DNA from: Siphonodentalium dalli
Lineage: Eukaryota > Mollusca > Scaphopoda > Gadilida > Siphonodentaliidae
DNA length: 64,000 nt
Assembly (NCBI GenBank): GCA_032622095.1
Contig: CP136064.1
Coordinates: forward strand, 187,911,794 to 187,975,793
Direction of reading: 5' to 3'
Part shown: positions 48,991 to 59,397 of the stretch, in pieces
Numbering within the stretch: position 1 is the first letter of the stretch
How the letters are laid out: every line of letters begins with the position of its first letter
The notes under the pieces: model-generated
What the model was told of the DNA's origin: nothing
Database searches by the model: none
What the model saw: the letters and a program-made list of their open reading frames with translations, nothing else
Translations under genes and position numbers: made by a program

Positions 48991-49832
48991 CTTCTTGCGC
49001 AAAAGCGCCGGTACACGATAAAGAGCGTTTTCATTTATAATCGTTTTCAAAACTGATGTATATTGTTTTGTGAATGCTCATTGGTCACGCTATTTAATTT
49101 ACGTAGTTTTTTCTGTTGTATTTGAACATTTGTTACACAGGCTTCACGATTATTAACTTTAACTGATAAGCGCCGACTTCTACGTATGCGCGCAACAGTT
49201 TGTCTCAAATAAATTGTTATAAAAACACAGGTTTATGGCCGCGGACATAAGCCGATTAAGTGTGATGTAATTTATCCATTAACTTGACAAATGGAGATTC
49301 TATCACCATTCGACACGAAAATGGAACCTTTAAACAGACAAGTTTCATTCTCGTCGAACACGAAAAGGCGAATTTATTGACGGCAGCTTCGGCAGTCTGA
49401 TGGTTAATTAATACCGAAAGGCACAGAACTCCTTTACGATATTCCGATAGTACTGTGTTTACTCTATATTCTCTGAAAATTTGGTGTAAAAATTCCCAAT
49501 AGAACGACTTTTATCAGGCGTTTACTAAAACCGCAAAATATTGAGAAATTAGTGCAATTTTCTGAATTTTCGCATTATTTCATCGCATAAACTCAATTAA
49601 AATACGACAAGCAACTGGAAATGTTTTTGAACATTCTAGAAGGGGTACATGTCCCTGATATATGTTTAAAATTTCTTGCGTAAACTATGACAGATACCAA
49701 AGTTATAATTAGTTTTATAGACCCACCCTAAATCCCCCATAGTAAATGCATGGGGCCGTAAAGCACATGGCTTTGTTTGGATAGTTTCTGGCCCACAATG
49801 CATCATTCTCGCTATCTGTAAAATGGTCTATT
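48990..49832. repeat. Right outer inverted repeat of the THAP-bearing element
   Basis: Reverse complement of 29,741-30,598, ending GCTATCTGTAAAATGGTCTATT at 49,811-49,832 (shared part TATCTGTAAAATGG). It contains a second ATAAAGAGCG motif (49,018) mirrored at 30,559. Confidence 0.8.
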
Positions 49833-49849
49833 CTGTGGTCGAGTGGGCG

Positions 49850-50160
49850 AAGATTTTTTTTTTGTACCTTACCCAAATCGTACCGATAGAATCACATAGA
49901 TGCTGAAATTGTAAAGTTAACGCCACCGGTGTATAATATGTTTTTGAAAATATGACTCAATCGTATCGATAGTCAGGACAGGCTGAAATTGTAATCTTAA
50001 AGTCACCGGTGTAATAATATGTTGTTGAAAATATAAATAATCTGATAGCCTGAAAATAATATATAACCCATTGGGAGCCTCCTGGTATAGTGAGGTGAAT
50101 TATGGGTAAGCCCCCTGGTGTAGTGAGGTGAATTATGGGTAATATTATGCCTGTTCTATT
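49850..50160. repeat. Two local tandem duplications
   Basis: A ~100-bp unit ('ctgaaattgtaa', 'caccggtgtaata') is present twice (49,870-50,035). 'Tagtgaggtgaattatgggt' is present twice at 50,075-50,145. Confidence 0.7.
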
Positions 50161-50413
50161 GTGATAACCGCCATCTTTTATCTTCTGGAATTATCGGCGC
50201 GTTTTATGAAAATGTCACCAAGATTTCTACACTCGATTCTTTTAAAATGCACCCTGATCGGTCAAATTCTTTTGATAATTCTATCTAAATACATCTTAGC
50301 TACTATTCGGATCTGCTTTCCCGGTCGAAAAAGGTTTAGTTTGACCAAAACGGCTTTTGACAAAAGTTTGTTTATAAAATAGCGTACTCGATAAACCCGT
50401 AGTACGGGGTCCT

Positions 50414-50612
50414 ACTAAACAACGAACACAAACGAACATAAACGAACACAGGTCCAAAAAGCGGAGTAGAAGGGTGAAATTTGGTTTGAGGGGGCGCGTG
50501 GGTCCATTCTATGTGTATGTGGTGTTATTTCCAACTTTGATGATTTATTTTTTGAGTTATTAGCATTATTTGAATACAAAACTACTAAACAACGAACACA
50601 AACGAACATAAG
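50414..50612. repeat. Direct repeats of CTAAACAACGAACACAAACG
   Basis: Near-identical 30-bp strings at about 50,414 and 50,582 bracket a 140-bp spacer. No gene is supported. Confidence 0.6.
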
Positions 50613-50854
50613 ATTAGCGGCAGTGCAGAGGCTACCGTGTAGGTGTTAATTAACTACCGGTACGGCTTACTCTGTCTCCTTGTTTTTACTGCAAGATGAT
50701 TGTCAATTTTATCACTGATGGCAATAAAAACACGGGGAAACATCAGAGGTCGGCGTTTTAATGCATAGCTAACAAAACATTTGAGTGAATGTGAGTGAGT
50801 CATTGTTGTCAGTCTCTGAGATGACTATATATATTTTCTCAGTCTCGGAGATCA

Positions 50855-51250
50855 CTCTGGTAAATGCTATTTCTGCTTGTACCAGGCATCTTAAGGAAAA
50901 TCTCAATCGTAATTTAAGTAAAACAGACAGTGATCAAACTGTCAATAAGATGGAAAAGTATTCAATAGCGAGAGCGGCTTGGTAACAATAGAAAACAAAA
51001 TCATTTATGACGAAATACAGACAGACATAATTGACAAATATATGTGACAACAGACGATACCTTACATTTATGGAAAGACTAAAGACGAAAGTTTTCAATG
51101 CTAGAAAACAAAATTCAACAATTCCTAAATGTTGGACAAATAACAATTATGAAAGCATTAAAGATGCGGGAGTCCTTGGCAGTGGGTATATATATGCTGT
51201 GAAAATTTTCCAACAGTCAAAAACCGACACAAAAAGCAAAATGTAGACAC
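50855..51250 (+). pseudogene. MULE-like transposase-type gene, central fragment
   Basis: Pieces in shifting frames read ISACTRHLKENLNRNLSK (50,869 onward), then ENKIIYDEIQTDIIDKYM, then RYLTFMERLKTKVFNARKQN and IPKCWTNNNYESIK (to about 51,160). By memory this order (RHLKEN, spacer, WTNNNCES) is found in the DDE-region proteins of MULE-like type in invertebrates. At least two frameshifts or stops separate the pieces, and neither catalytic acidic residues nor the ends of an element are visible. The assignment rests on short motifs and is tentative. Confidence 0.4.
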
Positions 51251-51622
51251 ACTTTGTCCGTATACAAATAAGAAATATCGCATAGACAGTATGTTATTGA
51301 CATAAAAAGTTACTTTCCTTGTGTTTGTTTATATTATCATGGTAAACATAAAGAGCGTTCTTTGTTGCTGAATTCATGACATGGAACTAATAAAGAGCGT
51401 TTATATCATTTGTGTATGATTAGCCAGTAACACGTACGGTGCTGTCTTCTGTAACACAATCAGGCTCTTGCTTAGGTAATATATAGTATAGGTCTTTATG
51501 ATAGCATGCTGTTTACACGATGAACGAAACTGTATGCGTTTTAGTGTTTTTCTGTTTACGGTGATTGGAACAAATATGAATATTTTCGACAACTAAGGCC
51601 TCCCGTGCCTTTAATAATATAA

Positions 51623-51856
51623 TTAACAAACAAAATTACTGAGTTTACAGACAATTTAAATGAAACAGTGACTGACCAACTGCGTGACATTCGAGTGGAT
51701 GGGGATTTTACATTATCAGGCATTGCATCATCTTTGGAAGTGAGACACGAAATTTGAACAAATATGACGGCCGAACAACGAGACAGACTAATGCGAAGAC
51801 TTCTTAATTTTGTGAGTGACAATTCCAAATTCCAAACTTCAACTGACGACAATTAA
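51623..51856 (+). pseudogene. Possible coding remnant with one in-frame stop
   Basis: A 78-codon plus-strand frame reads ITEFTDNLNETVTDQLRDIR and later MTAEQRDRLMRRLLNFVSDN, broken only by TGA at 51,755-51,757. Its hydrophilic, protein-like composition contrasts with the antisense frame over the same stretch. It may be the tail of the preceding remnant. Family not recognised. Confidence 0.35.
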
Positions 51857-51998
51857 CTATACCCAAAACTACCGCTCTCGCAAAAAAAAACCTGGACAAA
51901 AAAAAAGGAAAGAGTGAAGGCATCAAAAACCAAGACGATCACCAATAAACGACAGAAAGTTAGGATATAGTTTGGAAATATACATAGAGGATCTCACA

Positions 51999-52127
51999 TG
52001 AGTTTCTATTTTATACGGAATTTATCAACCGAGTTCACTAAATTCGATTTGAGCCAAGGTTTACCGAGGCTCAAATAGAATTTAGTGGACGAGGTTGATA
52101 AATTACGTATAAAATAGAACGAGTTTG
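51999..52127. repeat. Hairpin MITE of about 130 bp
   Basis: 'Ctattttatacggaatttat' pairs with 'ataaattacgtataaaatag'. Inside, 'actaaattcgatttgagcc' pairs with 'ggctcaaatagaatttagt' around a 12-base loop. Confidence 0.85.
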
Positions 52128-52699
52128 AGATACTTTTTATCACATGGTCATATAATCGCTTAAATTTTTATCGAAAACAACAATAATTAACAGACAGAGA
52201 ACTTTGTCCCAAAGAGCAGCGTGACGTCATTGCACGCAACGATATTACACGTGTCTATTACGCTCGACTATTACATAGGAAAATAGTGCTAATCATGTGA
52301 TAAAATAACATATAGACTTCTTGGATTCATATCAAATAAGTGCATTACTTTTAATGATTTAAATAATGCTACATTTTGCTGGAGCCATTTTCATCCATGC
52401 ACTGACTTCAAGGAGAACAAACTCTGCCCATCGTTCCGCCGGGGCCGTACATGCTGTAAATTTTATCATCGAAAAAAATTCATTTCTTCCACCTAAAACA
52501 GAATTATGTGCTGTATCCTATCATTTTAGGAATATATACGTATCCCACTCAGACACACCAAGTCTGAGCTTAAAATTTTGAAAAATAAGAGATTTATCAA
52601 CATAAATCGATTTACGTATGGCAGATCCCATGTTAAATAAATTTTAGGGCCCTTCAAATGTTTTCTGAGATGTTCCATATTGGCACCAGAGTCCATATT

Positions 52700-53600
52700 T
52701 GACTGGTTCTACATGATAATTGTGCAACAGTACAGTCGCGTTACTTTATACGTCAAAATTGGTCATTATCACTCGACAAATTTATTTCGGTCTATCGTAT
52801 CAACCCCTATTTCCCCCGCGTAGCCTGACTAAGTGTCAACATTGGTCTTTATCGCTCCACTAATTTGTATCATTTCATCGGTATGAATTCCATATCCAAT
52901 TATCCACATATAACCAACCCAATCTCTAATCCCAGTCCAATTTATTTATTTTTTTCATCGCTATAGTCACGTTACGAAATATTTTATTGCGTGATACTTG
53001 TACTTATATGTCTATGGTATTACTATAGTATACCGTATACGTATATCAATTGCTATTCCTTTCTATATAATTCTGGTGTCATCTATAGAGATAGAGATAA
53101 TTTCTGACACCCCCCCCCTAATTTTATATCATTGCTGCTTTAGTATATTCGCGATGCATTACATGGCAACATCGCTCCACTAATTTATGTCAGTTCATCG
53201 GTACGAACCCCTTTTTCTCCGAGTCCATATAACCAACCCAACATCTTATCCCGGCTTAAATTATTATTTTTATTTTCATCGGTATAGTTGTGTTACATAC
53301 ATATTTTTATCATTTGATTCTAATTTGTATTGTACCACTATAGAAGTCCATAAATGACTATTCTGGCACTATATAGAGATGACTAAGATTCTGACACCCC
53401 CCCCCCCTATTTTATAACCTTGTTGCAACAGTAGAGTTGAGATGCATAATATGTCAACATTGGTCGTTATCGCTCTACATATGTATATCGGTTCAACCCT
53501 TAGTTCCCTGTAATGCCCACCCCCCCTCAATTTATTTTGTCATTTGTATTATAGTCTCGTTACGTACACATTTTTCTTTTATAACTTTTGCTTCAACGCG
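52700..53600. repeat. Diverged tandem repeat, ~270-320-bp period
   Basis: Recurring blocks: 'tggtc.ttatcgctc', 'ttcatcggtatgaa', 'ccatataaccaaccca', 'atagtcacgttac' and 'ttctgacacccccccc'. They are seen at about 52,735-52,980, 52,985-53,310 and 53,320-53,575. Confidence 0.7.
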
Positions 53601-53807
53601 CCGAGTTCTAGCTGCTGCAGACAATACAAAACTGAAAACATATTGAAATGTAAGCAGGCTTCAAACTCATATTATCCAATAAAAACTCTGGCTACATCAG
53701 AAATTTGTGTATAAGGTGTACTCGCATTTGTTGCGTTAAAAACCAAAGGTCCCAAGTCAAGGTCCAAATCCCCAACAAACTGATGTGAGGCTTAACTCCA
53801 TCTACAT

Positions 53808-54200
53808 ACAGTAATGTCCAAAGTAATTGATCACTTAACCACAGCAGAATTATGGGTAATTTTTCAAGATTTTAAATCCTGAAAAATTACCCATAATTCT
53901 GCTGTGGTTAATTTGTCAATTACTTTAGGCATTACTGTAGCCCATATAAGGATGTGAGGTCTAATGATAACTCCATCCACATACAGTAATGTCCAAAGTA
54001 ATTGACCATTTAACCACAGCAGAATTGTGGGTAATTTTTCCGGATTTTAAATCCTGAAAAATTACCCATAATTCTGCTGTGGTCAATTACTTTGGGCATT
54101 ACTGTATCCCATATAAGGATGTGAGGTCTAATGATAACTCCATCTACATACAGTAATGTCCAAAGTAATTGACCACTTAACCACAGCAGAATTATGGCGT
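53808..54200. mobile_element. Palindromic MITE present 2.3 times in tandem
   Basis: Near-perfect hairpins at about 53,807-53,939 and 53,982-54,106 begin TACAGTAATGTCCAAAGTAA, have an inner arm CCACAGCAGAATTATGGGTA and end in their complement. A third left half starts near 54,150. A ~43-bp spacer with 'atataaggatgtgaggtcta' separates them. Confidence 0.85.
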
Positions 54201-54215
54201 TCAATATGGTCTACC

Positions 54216-56413
54216 TAATTCTGCTCCAAAAAACATGTATATTGAATATATGGATGTTTATTGGGGGGGAAACCGATTATTTCAATGATATTTTCATTAA
54301 ATGGGATCCAAACACCGACCTACGGGAGCGCGCTTCGCGCGCGACTGTTTCTTAAGTATATGTGCATATTGTCAACAATTGGAATCACAACAGATAAGAT
54401 TGGCGGGGGTCCCTTGCGCTTGCGCGATCTGTCCATCAAAACATATTTAGACATCTCAAGACACGTAAGACCCAATAACTTAATATACAGAATAGATACA
54501 TCTATTGCCTGAGTGACTAATATTTATATTTGTTACAATGGGGTCAAATAGTTGCGAAGCCAGCACCACAATTCTTTCCCTCCATAGTAAATATTAAAAC
54601 AACTTCTAGAGAATTATTTATTTACCTTATATTTGGTATGGAGCGTCCTTGGTTTACTGGAGTTCAGATTTGTTAACATCACGTCACCAAGTCAATTACT
54701 TGCGAAGCCACAGCCATAACTATTTCCCTCCATAGTAATTCTCAAAACAACTTCTTAAGAACAATTGACCAGGTCAGTCGCGCAATTATTGGAAGAGCCA
54801 CGGTCAATCATTTTTTTAAACCAAATTTTACATTTAAATTATTCCTTTATTTAACCAAAAAAAAAAATTAAATGAGAAAATTAACTTTTACTACTTGCTA
54901 AATTTTATCTTTTAATTATTTCATTTAAATTTTAGACTAAAATTTAAAAATATACATTCCCAGTATTTACAGTATACTAAGTCCAAGTCTTTATAATCTG
55001 TTGAGTGACCCCACAGTCATTTACTTGCTTTGTTAGTAATAATTTGAAGGATTACTTGTTTAAACGCAATTGTTATCAAAGTATTTTATGTATTTTTTAT
55101 AATTTCTATTTATATGTAATACTATAATCTTGGTGGCGTTACCATTTCTGACTATGGTTTTCTTGTCTTATTTAGTACCTTTAAATGTTATTTATAATCC
55201 TTGACACCGTTTCTGTGTTATTGTAAATTTTATCCAGATGGGAACCAGGCTAGCAGAAGATCCACTACTGCATTATGGGTAGATATAATCGCAAATATAC
55301 GCATGTGTTTGTCCAATTGATTACCGATGTTAGGCCAATAGCGTCCGGTAACTAAGTTTATTTTAGGAAACGAATTTGGCGCACCTTATCACTTTCATTT
55401 TAAACCTGATCGTGCTTTTAGTTTTACTCTAAGGTGCTGGTATTCTGTGCTTAACATTAAAAGGTTTGTGACAGTTGTCTTATTACTCTGATGGTATGAT
55501 ACTGTATTGTATGTCATTTGCTCAAGTCAAGATAATAATATTAATAATTGCATTAATGATCTCTTCTGCAAAGTTCTGCCAACTTCTGGACAGAACTCAG
55601 AAGGCGAAGCGTTGCCTGCATTACTAACTACTACTAGTACTACTTACCGCTACTAATACCCACTACTAGTACTACTAACTATGGAGTATGGTTTCTTGTC
55701 TCCACATAGTCATAGTACGACCTGATGATATGGCTTATAGTTATACTAGGGTGTTTAGTCGGCGACGTAATCTGTTGTTTTTAGCGTAATTCGAGCATTT
55801 TGCGCATAAATGTTTTTCGTGTGCTTGAAATTCACCTCCTATTGTTATATATTTAATGTCATGTTTTAGCTTAGATATCATTTGATAACTGTTCAAAATT
55901 TCAGCTCAATTGGGGGAGTATTGACAGAGTTATAAGCAGCCGAAGTGCGTCGTCGGCGATTTCGCCATTTTGTTGAGCGCGGAACGCGTTTTTCAATGTT
56001 ATTGTTTTGACCCCCCTCTGGGGACAATTGGTTTCCGCGTGAGATGACTCAATTTCATTGGTGGATATTTATATAATGGTAATCTAGAGACTCTAAGCTT
56101 TCGAATGCTGGGTGATACTTTCACACAATTGAGTTTTACCCTATTTTCGACATTTTTGAAGTTTTTATTTGCCGTTTTTTGGGGGAAAATCGACCTAATT
56201 AAAAAAGTATACCTCGAAATTAGACAACATTAGCCCTGCTATATTTAAATATCAGTTTTATTTTATTTAATAGTGAAATGTAACGCGGAAATTGCTTCAA
56301 AGTTGACACACACATTCAAGTTCCCATAGGATGCAGTGTAAATAAAGGAGACGTAGCAAGGAATTGTTCATGACGTCGTGGTGATTTTACGTGTCAAATA
56401 GACTGAAAATCTA
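54216..56413. other. No recognised gene
   Basis: AT-rich DNA with a short GC hairpin (GCGCGCTTCGCGCGC near 54,330), a duplicated phrase ('agtcaattacttgcgaagcca' and variant near 54,550-54,715) and an ACT-rich microsatellite (55,620-55,680). No open frame is convincing. Confidence 0.5.
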
Positions 56414-56418
56414 TTGAT

Positions 56419-59097
56419 CACGCTGGTCATCCTATAACTTCCGCAACGGGCAGTAAATTTCAGTAATACGCCTCTGCGGGCATATAGTAATACACAATTC
56501 GGGCTGATGGTGGGAAAATTCTCAAAACAAGGTTAGTATTATGTCTCATATAAGGCAAATTTCTTGCTTCTAAACAGCGATGCATTGCGTATGGTGTAGG
56601 TCAATGTTTATTTATCGGTTGGTAGAAGTTTTGATATAAAATAAGCAACCATTGTTGCGAAAAAGTTAATATTTGCCGGTTACATCTCTGGTTTCGACAC
56701 AAACACGACTTTACCGTATCACATATATTACTAGTAGGAGCCTTAGTGGCAAATATGCAATTATTTATATAGCATAACCATTAACTGACGTGTTCTGAAA
56801 GTAATCACCTCGAATTGCACCACTTTCGTTCGAATAAGTGCACATTTGCAAGCATGGCGTATATTTGTGTAAGTAATACATGTGCGGGCACAGTAATTAT
56901 CCGTTTCGGGCAGGAGTAATACATACTTCGGGCACAATAGTGTTTGAACTGAGCTCTTTGAATACAAAATCTGTAATTTTAGCAAAGAGATCGTCACAAA
57001 TACACAAATTCCATTGCTTATTGGTGTTTATACCATATTTATCTTCAACAGGCGTATACATGTAACTTCGTTAGACATTATGAACACGTATAAAACAGTT
57101 CTTTATTATAATACATGTATTATAGTGAAAGTAGATGTTCTCTATTTATCCTTGCGCTATAGAAAGTAGACACATGAAACAGTTGCTATTGTTACGCATG
57201 AATAATATTAATGTTACAATTGTTTCCAGGTACATGGCCCCGACTGATGAGTACCGAACTGATGAGTACCGATGCTACTACTGCAAGTTATCCTCACGCG
57301 AGCTGCAAACGATTATCACTCATTTGATCGAAATACACCAAAAGGAGGAAATAAAATACAGACTGTTGATCCTCGATGACGTAACATGATGTTACAAGTA
57401 CAAGACAAAATGTCACGGAATGCTTGGCGAACGACTGATTGGGAAGAATGTTCGAATTTCACTGACAAACTTCTCATTGAGAAAAAACGTCGAACAGTTA
57501 TCTCCTCGACGCTCTTGATGTTCATCCTGGAACTTACAATGATCTACCTGAGCTTTTCCATCGTCATGATGGGACAACAACCGATGAACAATCCATTGAG
57601 TTTCACGCATCCGTTGTAAACTTGCTGCCAGAAGTGTTTTCAAATCTGGCGAACGAGGAACAAACGGATGTATTTCTACAGTATTTATCGACAATTGCTA
57701 GTGGGACATTTCCATTCAACAACATCTCGTATTTATTGTTCAATGATGTTGTTAAGTGGTATTCATGCACGAATTCAGCAAGCATGCGGTATATACTCAG
57801 ATGAAGCGATGAAATTCTGGAAAGTAGGAAATCGACTCTTCCACGGGAAATTTCTTAGATTCATGGGCGGATTAAGGAACTTTGGCACTGTCCTCTCTGG
57901 TCCAGAACTTAGAGGACGAACTAAACCGGTGGACTCGAGGATTAATTTCGCGGTTCCGAGTAGGCAAAATCTATACAGGACACACGATCAAACACCAACA
58001 AACATTTACCCATGTGTTCTGGAAGAACGAGTAAAAGAATTGTCGGAACTCATGCATAATCGTACTGTAAAACTTGCAGTTGATGGTAAAATGATCTGTC
58101 GAGGGAAGGGTGAAACTATGGGTGACATCGATTGTTGGGGGTTTGAAGAAAAACCTACATTAAACGAAAGAAAGTTAATACTGAATCACGATGTGATTTT
58201 ACTGGAAGCTCTGGCGGCGCATTTGGATACAGCACAATCTATTTCCAACATACCCTCCTTACTCGGCGATATACGAAAAGTATGTAATGATGAATATATA
58301 TATTCAAGCTACTAGTATATATAGGCCTAGGCTTAGCCTATTAGGTCTATACCACGGGGTCTAGCCTTTAAATATAGGCCAACCTGTAGCCACCGTCAGT
58401 ACTAGTACTGTAACCAATTTGTAATATTTAAAATCGCAATTTGAAAGCATTAATATAGAACCAGACGGCTGTAGATGTTGTATGTGTTTCAATCGTCGTG
58501 ATTGTTTACTTTCTCGACTTCCTGCTAAAGTTGGTCGCTGATATTGACGTCATGCACAGATCGTCTAATGTCGATCGGCCAATGCGGATATTACTCGTGC
58601 CCGATGGGTGTATTACGTTTTGCCCGCAACGGACGTTAAACAATAACGTGTAGTGCCCGTTGCGGAATTACTTGAAGATTGTGCGGTGCCACCCAAGCTG
58701 CCTCGATATACTTATGTATTATACAATATTATGACATAAATAGTGGCAATAATTGACAATGAAATACATATGAATATATATCAACAAGGTGTTAGCGACA
58801 CTCATACACGTTTGTCATGTATTGACTCGAAAACACGACACTTTAAAAAAATAAAAGCATATTCTCATCATCTCTCGGTCCTTTATATTAAAATAAATGC
58901 CATTCTAGTTTCAAATTTAGGTGTCTCCTATATCATTGGTTTACCATTGACATTGTTACATCGGACATTTATCAAAGAAACAACAATTTCATTCAATATT
59001 TCCCGCAATTTAAACTCACCTCTCGGTTGTCTCCTTGCCCGTAGCGGCGTATTACCCAACTTTTGCCCGTTGCGGAATTTATAGGATGACCAGGGTG
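56419..59097. mobile_element. 2,679-bp TIR element, CAC...GTG ends, 5-bp duplication, C2H2-finger pseudogene
   Basis: The ends CACGCTGGTCATCCTATAAC (left) and, in complement, CACCCTGGTCATCCTATAAA (right) both continue into TTCCGCAACGGGCA. TTGAT flanks both sides (56,414-56,418 and 59,098-59,102). Subterminal copies of a GCCCGTTGCGG or TAATAC..CGGGCA motif occur near 56,460-56,510, 56,883-56,940, 58,595-58,670 and 59,039-59,070. A decayed protein gene lies in the middle (57,230-58,315). A 5-bp duplication with CAC ends recalls Transib, but the internal protein does not look like a Transib transposase. Confidence 0.8.
57230..58315 (+). pseudogene. C2H2-finger protein of the large invertebrate family, frameshifted
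   Basis: Reading order: a C2H2 finger in DEYRCYYCKLSSRELQ...HLIEIH (Cx2C, x12, Hx4H; 57,257-57,340), a degraded stretch with stops near 57,389 and 57,510, then LLPEVFSNLANEEQTDVFLQ (57,622 on), FNDVVKWYSC, a frameshift near 57,790, then YSDEAMKFWKVGNRLFHGKF, RFMGGLRNFG, RINFAVPSRQNL, VKLAVDGKMICRGKGE and WGFEEKPTLNERK to about 58,200. I remember this block order from N-terminal and middle parts of large uncharacterised invertebrate proteins whose C-terminal part resembles the frame at 16.1-17.0 kb. Function is unknown. Several lesions make it a pseudogene. It lies wholly within the 2.68-kb TIR element, which links the family to mobility. Confidence 0.65.
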
Positions 59098-59102
59098 TTG
59101 AT

Positions 59103-59397
59103 CGTCACAATTTTCGAATGAACTTGAATGACTAATATAACATCAAATACTATTTGAATATATAAGTTTCATGAATTATTTGAGATATAATGATGCAAAT
59201 AATGAATACATGTACTTCATATAGAATGACAATGGGGGTGGGGGGTGTGCTGTTCTTGATCTGGTCTCCTCTTGAGTCTTGTTTGATGTCTGAAAAGTGG
59301 ATGTGTCCCCATCAAGGGTTCCCACATCTCTATCTAATAGTGATATATACAGTGAATAATATTTCTCTAGCTCTTTTTATTCATTATAATGTACATC
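59103..59397. other. No gene seen
   Basis: Short AT-rich spacer between two elements, with a G-run near 59,233-59,247. Confidence 0.5.

Noticed and set aside
56419-59097. Transib or RAG-like transposon
   Set aside because: CAC ends and a 5-bp duplication are suggestive, but the ends read CACGCTG/CACCCTG, not CACWATG, and the internal protein is of another kind.
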